Of a stretch of DNA of 33,864 nt, positions 7,721-16,496 are shown piece after piece. This stretch comes from Alphaproteobacteria bacterium (lineage in GTDB: Bacteria; Pseudomonadota; Alphaproteobacteria; UBA828): the NCBI GenBank assembly GCA_022820945.1, contig JAJEEP010000131.1:1-33864 (forward strand), given 5' to 3'. The translations under genes were made by a program, and so were the position numbers. The notes beneath the pieces are model-generated. The model saw nothing but the letters and a program-made list of their open reading frames with translations. It did no database searches and was not told the origin of the DNA. Position 1 is the stretch's first letter. The number at the start of each line of letters is the position of its first letter.

Positions 7721-8583
7721 TGCCGGGCGCGGCTCGCATGGCGCTGCTGCCGGACGGCCGCCGGTTGCACCTGCAGCACGGCCCCATCGACATCGTGGCC
7801 GAGGCCTTCGGCGACTCTGCGGAGGTCGAGGCCGCCTACCGCCAGGCCGGCGCGTGCTTCGCGACCGTCCTCGACGATCTGGTGGCCGAGCTTGCGATGC
7901 TGCGGCGTCCTCTCGGCGGGACCCGGCCCGCGCTGAAGGGACCGGTGGCGCGGCGCATGCTCGCCGCCTGCTGGCCGCACCGGGCGCGCTTCGTCACGCC
8001 CATGGCGGCGGTCGCTGGCTCCGTCGCCGACGAGGTGCTGGCGGCCATGACGGCGGGTCGCAGGCTCACGCGGGCCTACGTCAACAACGGCGGCGACATC
8101 GCCGTGCACCTCAGCCCCGGCACCTCGGTCTCGGCCGGCGTGGTGAACGATCCCGACCGGCCGGGCCTCGACGGCCGCATCGTTCTCAGCGCCGACCGGC
8201 CTGCGCGGGGCATGGCGACCTCCGGCTGGCGCGGGCGCTCGCTCTCGTTCGGCATTGCCGATGCGGTCACCGTGCTGGCCGGAAGCGCGGCGGCGGCCGA
8301 CGCCGCGGCGACGCTGATCGCCAATGCCGTCACCGCGGACCATCCCGCCATCGAGCGCGCGCCGGCCGTCTCGCTTCGCGAGGAGAGCGACCTGGGCGCG
8401 CGATTGGTAACCGTCGCGGTCGGGCCGCTGCCCGCCCACGCGAGGGCCGCGGCGCTCGACGCCGGCCTCGCGGAGGCGCGGGCCATGCAGCGGGCCGGCC
8501 TGATCGACTCCGCCCGGCTCGCGCTCCAGGGCGAGACCCGCACCCTCGCGCCGGTGGAAGCCGCCGGCGCCGCTGCCGCATGA
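7720..8583 (+). CDS. UPF0280 family (ApbE-like) protein
   Basis: 287 residues. The ATG at 7720 shares one base with the preceding TGA (TGATG), so I prefer it to the in-frame ATG at 7675, which would overlap the upstream gene by 46 nt. The sequence has the UPF0280 core, including the segment AYVNNGGDIAVHL around residue 125 and ALLPDGRRLHLQHGPIDI near the N-terminus. The family has no established reaction; its fold is related to ApbE, the flavin transferase. Ala- and Gly-rich stretches are otherwise unremarkable, and there is no signal peptide or membrane segment. In this operon it sits between the ring reductase and the hydantoinase pair. It may mature a flavin or Fe-S cofactor of the reductase, or act on a ring intermediate; both are inferences. 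Confidence 0.8.
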   Translation: MPGAARMALLPDGRRLHLQHGPIDIVAEAFGDSAEVEAAYRQAGACFATVLDDLVAELAMLRRPLGGTRPALKGPVARRMLAACWPHRARFVTPMAAVAGSVADEVLAAMTAGRRLTRAYVNNGGDIAVHLSPGTSVSAGVVNDPDRPGLDGRIVLSADRPARGMATSGWRGRSLSFGIADAVTVLAGSAAAADAAATLIANAVTADHPAIERAPAVSLREESDLGARLVTVAVGPLPAHARAAALDAGLAEARAMQRAGLIDSARLALQGETRTLAPVEAAGAAAA

Positions 8584-8590
8584 GCGCACC

Positions 8591-10630
8591 ATGAGCGGCG
8601 CGGTCGTCGGTGTCGACGTCGGCGGAACCTTCACCGACCTGATCCTCATGGAGCCGGAGTCCGGCGCCGTCAGGCTCGCCAAGGTGCCGTCCACGCCCGC
8701 GAACCAGGCGGCGGGCGTGCTCGCGGCGCTCGACGGCGCCGCCGCGTCCCTCGCCGATGTCGGAGCCATCATCCACGGCACCACGGTCACCACCAACGCG
8801 CTGCTGGAACGCAAGCTCAGCCGCACGGGCCTCATCACCACCAGGGGCTTCCGCGACATCCTGGAGCTCGGCCGGCGCACGCGGCCCCGGCCCTACGGCC
8901 TCACCGGCAGCTTCACGCCGCTGATCCCGCGCGAGCTTCGCATCGAGGTGCCGGAGCGCATGGATGCCGCCGGCGAGGTGCTGGTGCCGCTGGACGAAGA
9001 CGCGGTGCGCGCCGCGCTGGAGCGGCTCCGTGCCGTCGGCTGCGATTCCCTCGTGATCCACTTCCTGCACAGCTACAAGAACCCGGAGCACGAGGAGCGC
9101 GCATTGGCCATCGCCCGCGAGTGCTGGCCGGAGGGCCACGTCACGGCAGGGCACGCGATCCTTGCCGAGTTTCGCGAGTTCGAGCGCGGCGTCGCGGCGG
9201 CGGTGAACGCCTGCGTCCAGCCGCTGCTGCACCGCTATCTCGACCGCCTGCAAGGCCGGCTTTCGGAGCGCGGCTACGGGCACGAGCTACTGGTGATCCA
9301 GGGCAACGGCGGCAGCGTCTCGGCCCGCTCGGCGGCGGCGAAGGCGGTCAACACGGTGCTCTCGGGCCCGGCGTCGGGCGTCATGGCGGCTGCTGCCATC
9401 GGCCGCGCCGCCGGTGCGGAGCGGCTCATCACCTTCGACACCGGCGGCACCAGCGCCGACGTCGGCCTGGTGCTGGAGGGCGTGCCGGCGGTCAGCGCCG
9501 AGATGGAGCTGGAGCACGGCATGCCCATCCACGTGCCCATGGTGGACGTGCACACCGTGGGCGCAGGCGGCGGCTCGCTCGCGCGCATCGACGAGGCCGG
9601 GCTGCTCCAGGTGGGACCGGAGAGCGCGGGCGCCCAGCCGGGCCCGATCTGCTACGGCCGGGGCGGCACGCGGCCCACGCTCACCGACGCCAACCTGATC
9701 CTCGGCCGGCTCGATCCCGACGCCCTGCTTGCGGTGGAAAACCCGGTCGCGCCCGACGACGTGCGGGCGGCGTTCGCGAAGGCCGTCGGCGCCCCCCTCG
9801 GCCTCGATGCCGACGATGCGGCGGCGGCGGTAATCCGCATCGCCAACGACCGCATGGCGGGCGCGATCCGCATGGCGACTCTCGCGCGCGGCCACGACCC
9901 GCGCGACTTCGTGCTCTTCGCCTTCGGCGGCGCCGGCCCCATGCACGCCGCAGCGCTCGCCGCCGAGCTCGGCATCCCGCGCGTGATGATCCCGGCGCGG
10001 CCGGGCATTACCAGCGCCGTCGGCTGCATCACCGCCGATCTGCGTCACGACTACGTCAACACGGTGAACGCGCCGCTGGCGGAGGCGGACATGGACGCCG
10101 TGTGCGCGATCCTCGAACGCCAGGCGGCGCAGGGGCGCGCGACCATCGAGCAGGAGGGCGTCGCAGTAGGCGAGATCGCCTATCTCCACGCCGCCGACAT
10201 GCAGTTCGAAGGCCAAACCCACCTGCTCACCGTGCCCATCGAGAGCCCCGGCGTGACGCGCGAGGAACTCCAGCAGGCGTTTGAGACGGCGTACTGGGAG
10301 CGCTTCGCGGTCGCGCTCGACACGATTCCGGCAGTTCTGGTCAACCTCCACACCGCCGTGATCGGCGCGCGCCCGGCCGTGCCGCTCTCGGCCCTCGGCG
10401 GCCAGACGCGGGCCTCGACCCTCGGCGGTGCGCTGATCGCGACGCGCCGGGTCTGGTTCCCCGACGGCTGGCAGGTGACGCCGGTTTACGACCGCGACCG
10501 CCTGCCGTCCGCCGCGTCCTTCCCCGGACCCGCGATCGTGCAGCAGACGGACTGCACCAGCGTGGTCGAGCCCGGCAACCGGGCCTCCCTCGACGCCATC
10601 GGCAATCTGATCCTGGACGTGGGCGAATGA
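8591..10630 (+). CDS. hyuA: Hydantoinase/oxoprolinase family subunit A
   Basis: 679 residues, the ATP-binding subunit of the N-methylhydantoinase / 5-oxoprolinase / acetone-carboxylase-like family. The N-terminus shows the actin/Hsp70-type phosphate loop VGVDVGGTFTDLIL. A second nucleotide region appears as LSGPASGVMAA and ITFDTGGTSADVGLV around residues 255-295, and FAFGGAGPMHA lies near residue 445. Such enzymes phosphorylate or otherwise activate a lactam or imide carbonyl and hydrolyse it. There is no clear Shine-Dalgarno before the ATG, which lies 7 nt after the previous stop, so translation is probably coupled. It overlaps subunit B by 4 nt (ATGA). Within the operon it is the best candidate for opening the reduced lactam ring (inference). 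The gene symbol is the family label only. Confidence 0.88.
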   Translation: MSGAVVGVDVGGTFTDLILMEPESGAVRLAKVPSTPANQAAGVLAALDGAAASLADVGAIIHGTTVTTNALLERKLSRTGLITTRGFRDILELGRRTRPRPYGLTGSFTPLIPRELRIEVPERMDAAGEVLVPLDEDAVRAALERLRAVGCDSLVIHFLHSYKNPEHEERALAIARECWPEGHVTAGHAILAEFREFERGVAAAVNACVQPLLHRYLDRLQGRLSERGYGHELLVIQGNGGSVSARSAAAKAVNTVLSGPASGVMAAAAIGRAAGAERLITFDTGGTSADVGLVLEGVPAVSAEMELEHGMPIHVPMVDVHTVGAGGGSLARIDEAGLLQVGPESAGAQPGPICYGRGGTRPTLTDANLILGRLDPDALLAVENPVAPDDVRAAFAKAVGAPLGLDADDAAAAVIRIANDRMAGAIRMATLARGHDPRDFVLFAFGGAGPMHAAALAAELGIPRVMIPARPGITSAVGCITADLRHDYVNTVNAPLAEADMDAVCAILERQAAQGRATIEQEGVAVGEIAYLHAADMQFEGQTHLLTVPIESPGVTREELQQAFETAYWERFAVALDTIPAVLVNLHTAVIGARPAVPLSALGGQTRASTLGGALIATRRVWFPDGWQVTPVYDRDRLPSAASFPGPAIVQQTDCTSVVEPGNRASLDAIGNLILDVGE

Positions 10631-12378
10631 CCGCGCTCGACCCCATCACCCTCGGCGTGGTGCAGAGCGGCCTGCAGCAGGTCTGCAACGAGATGGACCT
10701 CGCCTTCGTCCGCTCGGCCTTCAGCCCGGTCATCTCGGAGGGGCTGGACCGTTCGGACGGCATCTACGCCAGGGAGGACGGCAAGCTGATCGCGCAGGGC
10801 GAGCTGGGCTTGCCGGTCTTCGTCGGCACCATGCAGTTTTCCACCGAGCACCTGATCGCCACCAGGCCCACGGTGCGCGAGGGCGACATCTTCGCGGTCA
10901 ACGACCCCTACCTCGGCGGCACCCACCTGATGGACGTGCGTTTCGCGCTCCCCTTCTTCTACAAGGGCGCGCACTTCGCCTGGCTCTCAAACACCGGCCA
11001 CTGGCCCGACACCGGCGGCATGGTGCCGGGCGGCTTCTCGGCGCGCGCCACCGAGGTGGTGCAGGAGGGCCTGCGCTTCCCGCCGGTCAAGCTCTACAAG
11101 GAGGGGCGGATCGACGAGGAGATCCTCTCGATCATTCTCTCCAACATTCGCGTGCCCGAGCAGCGCATCGGGGATATCGAGGCGCAGTCGGCGGCGCTGC
11201 TGGTGGGCGCCCGGCGCATGACCGCGCTGCTCGACAAGTACGGCCAGCCCCTGGTGGAAGACGTGATCCGCGAGATGCGTCAGCGCGCGGCGCGGCAGAT
11301 GCGGGCCAAGATCGAGACCATCCCGGACGGCTCCTACCGCGGCCTCGCCCAGGTCGATTCCGACGGCGTGGTGAACGAGCCGCTCACCATCGACATGCGC
11401 ATCCGCGTGGAGGGAACCGAGCTCCACTTCGACATGGCGCACTCCAGCCCGCCCTGCGCCGGGCCGATGAACAGCGTGGCGGCGACCACCAAGTCCGCGA
11501 TCTACCTCGCGATCCGCCACATCTTCCCCGACGTGCCGATCAACGCCGGCATGTTCGAGCCCCTGCACATCGCCGAGCCCAGCGGCACCTTCCTCCACGC
11601 CGAATACCCGCGCCCGGTCTCGGGCTGCGCGGCGGAGGTGAGCCAGCGCATCGCCGAGGCCGTGTTCGATGCGCTGGCCCAGGCGATCCCGGACCGCCTC
11701 TTCGCCGCGCCCGCCGGCACCTCGGGCAACTTTGCCGTGGGCGGCACCGACCCCGCGAGGGCGCGTGACTACGTGATGTACCTCTTCACCGGCGGCGGCT
11801 ATGGCGGCTCGCCGGAGGGCGACGGGCTCACCAACGGCTGCTCGACCATCGGCATCTCCAAGATGCAGCCGATCGAGGTGATGGAGCAGAAGTACCCGGT
11901 GCTGTTCCAGGAATACTCCATGCACGAGGGCTCGGGCGGCGCCGGGCGCTGGCGCGGCGGCTTCGGCGTCACCTACGCCTGCACGCTCCGGCGCGGCGCG
12001 GCCTCGGCCTCGATGGTGATGGATCACGGCCGCACCGGGCCCAACGGCGCGCTCGGCGGCGCGCCCGGCGGCGTCAACGCCGTGGACGTGATCCGCGCCG
12101 ACGGCTCCCGCTACCGCCCGCCCCATCTCTCCAAGGACCAGGAAATCCCGCTTCGTCCCGGCGATACCGTGCGGGTCTCGACGCCGGGCGGCGGCGGCTA
12201 CGGCGCGGCGTTCGAGCGCGAGCCTGCGCTGGTGCTGCAGGACGTGCAACGCGGCTACTACACGGCGGACGAGGCAGCGCAGCGCTTCGGCGTGGTTCTT
12301 AGCGGCGACCCGCTCGAAGTGGACGAAGCCGCGACCGCCGCCCGCCGCCGCGCCGCGCCCTGCGGGAAAGGCGGCTAA
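10627..12378 (+). CDS. hyuB: Hydantoinase/oxoprolinase family subunit B
   Basis: 583 residues, the partner of subunit A. Characteristic segments are NEMDLAFVRSAFSPVI near the start, the metal-site region VNDPYLGGTHLMDVR around residues 96-110, NSVAATTKSAIYLAIRH near 280, and the C-terminal GSGGAGRWRGGFG and STPGGGGYG. Subunit B carries the metal-dependent hydrolytic site in structurally known relatives. It begins inside the stop codon of subunit A. Its own TAA overlaps the stop codon of the convergent acyl-CoA synthetase, so there is no space for a conventional terminator between them. The C-terminal tail of about 40 residues after the last Gly-rich motif is Ala/Arg-rich and typical in length. 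Confidence 0.9.
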   Translation: MTALDPITLGVVQSGLQQVCNEMDLAFVRSAFSPVISEGLDRSDGIYAREDGKLIAQGELGLPVFVGTMQFSTEHLIATRPTVREGDIFAVNDPYLGGTHLMDVRFALPFFYKGAHFAWLSNTGHWPDTGGMVPGGFSARATEVVQEGLRFPPVKLYKEGRIDEEILSIILSNIRVPEQRIGDIEAQSAALLVGARRMTALLDKYGQPLVEDVIREMRQRAARQMRAKIETIPDGSYRGLAQVDSDGVVNEPLTIDMRIRVEGTELHFDMAHSSPPCAGPMNSVAATTKSAIYLAIRHIFPDVPINAGMFEPLHIAEPSGTFLHAEYPRPVSGCAAEVSQRIAEAVFDALAQAIPDRLFAAPAGTSGNFAVGGTDPARARDYVMYLFTGGGYGGSPEGDGLTNGCSTIGISKMQPIEVMEQKYPVLFQEYSMHEGSGGAGRWRGGFGVTYACTLRRGAASASMVMDHGRTGPNGALGGAPGGVNAVDVIRADGSRYRPPHLSKDQEIPLRPGDTVRVSTPGGGGYGAAFEREPALVLQDVQRGYYTADEAAQRFGVVLSGDPLEVDEAATAARRRAAPCGKGG

Positions 12379-14006
12379 CTCTCGCCGCCGCCTTCCCCCA
12401 CCAGCAGCCCCTCGAAGCGCTCGCGCAGGGCGGACTTGAGAAACTTGCCGGTGGACGTGCGCGGAATCTCGTCCACGAAGACGTAGTCGTCCGGCAGCCA
12501 CCACTTGGCGAAGCTGGCGGCGAGGTGGCTCTGGAGCGCGTCCGCGTCCGCCTCCGCCCCCTGTTTCAGGACGATGACGGCGAGCGGGCGCTCGTCCCAT
12601 TTCTCGTGCCGCGCCGCGATCACCGCCGCCTCGTTCACCGCCGGATGGCCCATGAGCGCGTTCTCCAGATCGACCGAGCTGATCCACTCGCCGCCGGACT
12701 TGATCAGATCCTTGGTGCGGTCGGTGATCTTCATGTAGCCCTCGGAGTCGATGGTGGCGACGTCGCCGGTGCGCAGCCAGCCGTCCTCGGACCACTTGTC
12801 GCCGAGCTCGTCGGAATCGTGGTAGGCGGCGGCGATCCAGGGCCCGCGCACCTGCACCTCGCCCATGGTCTCGCCGTCCCAGGCCACGGTGCCGGCGTCG
12901 TTCACCAGCCGCATGTCGACGAAGGGTAGCGCGGTCCCCTGCTTCGCGCGGTAGCGGTACTGGGCGTCCTCGTCGAGCCCCTTCATGGTCGCCTTGATGA
13001 TCCCGGCGCTGCCGAGCGGCGTCATCTCGGTCATACCCCAGGCGTGGATGGTGCGGATGCCGTGGCGGTCGAAGCCCCGGATCATCGCCTCGCTCGCCGC
13101 GGAGCCGCCGACCGCCGTGCGGAAGGTCGGGTCGAGCGCCCAGCGCTTGGGCTCCGCGTCCAGCGCTTGGAGGATCCCGTTCCAGATCGTCGGCACGCCG
13201 GCGGCCATCGTCACCCGCTCCGCCTCGCAGAGATCGAGCAGGCTCACCGGGTCGAGATGCGGGCCGGGCAGCACGAGGCGCGCACCGGTTGCCGCCGCCG
13301 CGTAGGGCAGGCCCCAGCCGTTGGCATGGAACATCGGCACCACCGGCATGATGCTGTCGTGCTGGCTGATGCCGAAGGGCTCGGTCATGCACTGGGCGAA
13401 GGTGTGGAGCACCATAGCCCGGTGCGAGTAGACGACGCCCTTGGGCCGCCCTGTCGTGCCCGAGGTGTAGCAGACGCCGCAGGCGTCGCCCTCGTCGAGC
13501 GCGGGCAGGTCGTCGTCCGGATCGCCCGACGCCAGCAGGTCCTCGTAGTTCTCGTAGCCCTCCGGCACCGGCTGGCCCGAGAGCGCCACCACGAACACCC
13601 GCTCCGGCGCGATCTCCGGCCGGACCTTCTCGAACAGCGGCAGCAGCACGTCGTCCACGATCGCGAAGCGGTCGCCCGCGTGGTTCGCGATGTAGGCGAT
13701 GTCGCCCGGGTGCAGGCGGAAGTTGAGGGTGTGCAGCACACCGCCTGCGCAGGGGACGCCGAAATAGCATTCCTCGTGGGGGTAGTTGTTCCACATCATG
13801 GTGGCCACCGGATCGCCCCGCTTGAGCCCCGCACGGGCGAGCGCCGAGGCGAGCTGGCGCGCGCGCCGGTGGAAGTCGCCGTAGCGGTAGCGGTGCAGCG
13901 ACTTGTCCGGCAGCCGGGTGACGATCTCGCTGTCCTTGAGCAGCGTGCCGGCCCGCTCCAGGTAATGGGTGAGGGTGAGCGGGTAGTCCATCATCGTCGC
14001 GCGCAT
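12375..14006 (-). CDS. AMP-forming acyl-CoA synthetase
   Basis: 543 residues from the ATG at 14004-14006, which has a strong Shine-Dalgarno (GGAGGAG, about 5 nt spacing). It activates a carboxylic acid as acyl-AMP and then acyl-CoA. Visible motifs are the P-loop [12 protein letters not shown] (about residues 180-191), the A5 motif WGMTEMTP, the hinge region [17 protein letters not shown], and [10 protein letters not shown] near the C-terminus with the catalytic Lys. The pattern [15 protein letters not shown] is typical of medium/long-chain fatty-acid ligases and of the methylmercaptopropionate ligase (DmdB) group. The substrate cannot be fixed. It is convergent with the heterocycle operon and divergent from ureE. 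It could activate the ring-cleavage product for beta-oxidation, or be unrelated. Confidence 0.85.
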   Translation of the reverse strand: MRATMMDYPLTLTHYLERAGTLLKDSEIVTRLPDKSLHRYRYGDFHRRARQLASALARAGLKRGDPVATMMWNNYPHEECYFGVPCAGGVLHTLNFRLHPGDIAYIANHAGDRFAIVDDVLLPLFEKVRPEIAPERVFVVALSGQPVPEGYENYEDLLASGDPDDDLPALDEGDACGVCYTSGTTGRPKGVVYSHRAMVLHTFAQCMTEPFGISQHDSIMPVVPMFHANGWGLPYAAAATGARLVLPGPHLDPVSLLDLCEAERVTMAAGVPTIWNGILQALDAEPKRWALDPTFRTAVGGSAASEAMIRGFDRHGIRTIHAWGMTEMTPLGSAGIIKATMKGLDEDAQYRYRAKQGTALPFVDMRLVNDAGTVAWDGETMGEVQVRGPWIAAAYHDSDELGDKWSEDGWLRTGDVATIDSEGYMKITDRTKDLIKSGGEWISSVDLENALMGHPAVNEAAVIAARHEKWDERPLAVIVLKQGAEADADALQSHLAASFAKWWLPDDYVFVDEIPRTSTGKFLKSALRERFEGLLVGEGGGES

Positions 14007-14119
14007 CGATCTCCTCCGCGTGGCGCCCGTGCGCGCATGATGCCGAACCCCCGGCCGGCCTTCAATCGAGTGCCGCGCCCTCCCTTGCCCGCACCGGGAA
14101 TGGCCGTAAGCTGCCGGCC

Positions 14120-14578
14120 ATGCTGCGGCTCACCCGCATACTCGGCAACGCGACCGAGCCCGAATTCGCCGAGCGCCTGCACACGCTGGAGCACGACGGC
14201 CGGGTCGAGACCATCACGCTGGATGCGGCCGATACCGCGCGCAAGCGGCTCCGGGTATCGACCGACAAGGGGACCGACTGCGCGGTGGCCATCGCGCGCT
14301 CGGATCGCCTCGCCAACGGTGCGGTGCTCCTGCTGGAGGACAACCGCGCCGTCGTGGTCCGCATGAGGGAGACCATGTGGCTGGCGCTCAGCCCCCGCGA
14401 CCTGGCGGCGGCTTTGGACCTCGGCTATTTCTGCGGCAATCTGCACTGGCGGGTGCGCTTCGAGGGCGCGGTGCTCAAGGTGGCGCTGGACGGGCCCCGC
14501 GAGACCTACATCGCACGGCTCGCCCAGCATCTCGCCGACGGCCGCGCGCGCATCATCGAGGAGCAGGGGGACCAGTGA
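14120..14578 (+). CDS. ureE: UreE-like nickel metallochaperone
   Basis: 152 residues, the length and layout of UreE. It has an N-terminal peptide-binding-like domain ([16 protein letters not shown] corresponds to the family's R-RG-RL-T-DG segment), then a C-terminal metal-binding fold with [10 protein letters not shown] matching the family's LGNRH. The DHVL segment that usually supplies further His ligands reads ETYI here, and there is no His-rich tail, so metal affinity may be reduced or altered. UreE delivers Ni2+ to the UreG-containing urease activation complex. No urease subunit (ureABC) and no ureD/F/H are in the window. Its stop overlaps the ureG start (GTGA), so the two are co-translated. 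An orphan role is possible; see findings. Confidence 0.75.
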   Translation: MLRLTRILGNATEPEFAERLHTLEHDGRVETITLDAADTARKRLRVSTDKGTDCAVAIARSDRLANGAVLLLEDNRAVVVRMRETMWLALSPRDLAAALDLGYFCGNLHWRVRFEGAVLKVALDGPRETYIARLAQHLADGRARIIEEQGDQ

Positions 14579-15234
14579 CGACGGCGACGGGACAAGAACC
14601 GGCCGAGGCGACGGCTGCATCGCCGTCGAGCGCGGCACGGGTCGGCATCGGCGGGCCGGTGGGCTCGGGCAAGACCGCGCTCATCGAGGGGCTGCTGCCG
14701 CTCTTTGCCGCGCGCGGCACCTCGCTCGCCATCGTCACCAACGACCTGGTGACACAGGAGGATGCCGAGCGGCTGCAGCGGAGCGGCTTGATCTCGCCGG
14801 AGCGCGTGGTGGGCGTCGAGGCCGGCGCCTGCCCCCACACCGTGATCCGCGAGGACCCGACCCTCAACATCGAGGCCGCCGACCTGCTGGAAAACCAGCT
14901 CCGCCCGCTCGACCTGATCCTGATCGAGAGCGGCGGCGACAATCTCGCCTCCACCTTCTCCCTCGACCTGGTGGACTACTGGCTCTTCGTGATCGACGTC
15001 TCGGGCGGGGGCGACATCCCGCGCAAGCGGGGGCCGGGAATCGTCCGGGCCGACCTGCTGATCGTCAACAAGTCCGACCTCGCGCCTCACGTGGGTGTCG
15101 ATCTCGCGCTGATGCAGCGGGAGGCGGAAGAGGTGCGGAACGGCCGGCCCGTGCTGCTTACCAACTGCCGCACCGGCGAGGGCCTGGACCGGGTCGCCGA
15201 CCGCCTCGCCCACGACGTGCTGATGGAGGGTTGA
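14575..15234 (+). CDS. ureG: UreG-like SIMIBI GTPase (nickel insertion)
   Basis: 219 residues from a GTG overlapping the ureE stop. Motifs in order: Walker [10 protein letters not shown] (residues 26-34), [14 protein letters not shown], the metal-binding CPH in [34 protein letters not shown] and the guanine-specificity NKSDLAP. These are the UreG landmarks, with small deviations such as AGACPH for the usual TGGCPH and RKRGPG for RKGGPG. The N-terminus carries about 20 extra residues but no His-rich stretch. UreG dimerises around Ni2+ and uses GTP hydrolysis to load urease. Its presence with UreE alone, 6 nt before a flavin monooxygenase gene, suggests either a split urease locus or service to another metalloenzyme. 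Confidence 0.88.
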   Translation: MTTATGQEPAEATAASPSSAARVGIGGPVGSGKTALIEGLLPLFAARGTSLAIVTNDLVTQEDAERLQRSGLISPERVVGVEAGACPHTVIREDPTLNIEAADLLENQLRPLDLILIESGGDNLASTFSLDLVDYWLFVIDVSGGGDIPRKRGPGIVRADLLIVNKSDLAPHVGVDLALMQREAEEVRNGRPVLLTNCRTGEGLDRVADRLAHDVLMEG

Positions 15235-15240
15235 GGCATC

Positions 15241-16446
15241 ATGAACGAAGCGGCAGCGGCAGGCGCGGCGACAGTGAGGACCCGGGAGACCCTGCTCGCG
15301 CGGGCCCAGGGGCTCATGGACGCCGTGCGCGCGCGGACGGACGAGACCGAGGAGACCCGCCGCCTCGCGCCCGAGACCATGCAGGCGATGCGGGAAGCCG
15401 GCGTCCACCGCGTCCTGCAGCCGGCGCGGTACGGCGGGGCCGAAGCGCACTATTCCGGCATGGTCGATATCGTGGAGGCCATCTCCATCGCCTGTAGCGC
15501 CGCCGGCTGGTGCCTGGTCCAGTACTCCTCCCACAACTGCCTGCTCGGCTACTGGCCGCCTGAGGGGCAGGACGAGATCTGGGGCGCGACGCCTGACGCC
15601 ATGGTGGCAGGCGTGCTGATCCCGAGCCTCGGCCGGGCGGTGCGGGTGGACGGTGGCTGGCGCATCAGCGGGCGCTGGCCGTTCGCGAGCGGGGTCTACG
15701 GCGCCGACTGGTTCATCGCCGCCGCCTTCACCGAAGACGGCGACAAGCCCAGGCTCGCCCAGATGCACGCGATCCCCCGGGGCGAGTACGAGATCATCGA
15801 CACCTGGCACACCGCCGGTCTGCGCGGCACCGGCAGCGCCGACGTCGCCGTGGACGACGTCTTCGTGCCGGACTGCCGCGCGCTCACCATCGACGCCACG
15901 AAGGGCGGCGGCACCGCGCCCGGCTGTGTCGTGAACGACGCGGCGCTCTACAAGCTGCCGGCCTATGCCATGTTCTCCATCAACCAGAGCGTCCCCGCGC
16001 TCGGCGTGGCCCAGGCCGTCTACGACGACTTCGTCGCGCGTACCCGCGACCGCGTCGCGCGGATGTCGGGCAAGAGCATGGCCGACTACTCCACCGCGCA
16101 GGTCAAGGTGGCCGAGGCCCACACCAAGATCGAGACCGCCCGGCTGCTGCTGCACCACTGCTGCGACAAGGGCATGGCGATCGCCGAGAGCGGCGGCATT
16201 GCGCCGATGCCCAAGAAATCCGAGTTGCGTGCCCAGGCGACCATGGCGGGCAAGCTCGCGGCCGAGGCGGTGGACCTGCTCTTCCACCTCTCGGGCGGCG
16301 CCGGGCTCTACGACAGCAACCCGATCTCGCGCGCCATGCGCGATGTCAACTGCATCCGCGGCCACATCACCCAGAACTGGGACGTGAACGCGTCGAACCA
16401 CGGCCGCGTGCTGCTGGGCCTAGCCTCGGCCGATCCGGGCCTCTGA
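15241..16446 (+). CDS. Acyl-CoA dehydrogenase-fold flavin monooxygenase (HpaH/HsaA-like)
   Basis: 401 residues from an ATG with GAGG 5 nt upstream, 6 nt after ureG. It has the acyl-CoA dehydrogenase fold but the features of group D two-component monooxygenases. Visible are MREAGVHRVLQPARYGG near residue 50, SAAGWCLVQYSSHN near 86, the hallmark GGWRISGRWPFASGV near 140 and GTGSADVAVDDVFVP near 200. Such enzymes (p-hydroxyphenylacetate 3-hydroxylase, HsaA) use reduced FMN or FAD from a separate reductase to hydroxylate aromatic substrates. The conserved acyl-CoA dehydrogenase catalytic Glu region is not recognisable. The reductase is not encoded nearby. It is likely part of an aromatic or heteroaromatic catabolic set with the upstream genes (inference). 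Confidence 0.8.
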   Translation: MNEAAAAGAATVRTRETLLARAQGLMDAVRARTDETEETRRLAPETMQAMREAGVHRVLQPARYGGAEAHYSGMVDIVEAISIACSAAGWCLVQYSSHNCLLGYWPPEGQDEIWGATPDAMVAGVLIPSLGRAVRVDGGWRISGRWPFASGVYGADWFIAAAFTEDGDKPRLAQMHAIPRGEYEIIDTWHTAGLRGTGSADVAVDDVFVPDCRALTIDATKGGGTAPGCVVNDAALYKLPAYAMFSINQSVPALGVAQAVYDDFVARTRDRVARMSGKSMADYSTAQVKVAEAHTKIETARLLLHHCCDKGMAIAESGGIAPMPKKSELRAQATMAGKLAAEAVDLLFHLSGGAGLYDSNPISRAMRDVNCIRGHITQNWDVNASNHGRVLLGLASADPGL

Positions 16447-16496
16447 GGCAGCATCTCTGTTTGGACTAGCAACCAATGGGAGGCTCTGTACCTCTC

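Noticed and set aside
14506-16401. 631-residue minus-strand frame opposite ureG and the monooxygenase
   Set aside because: No motifs; the plus strand carries complete UreG and monooxygenase signatures.
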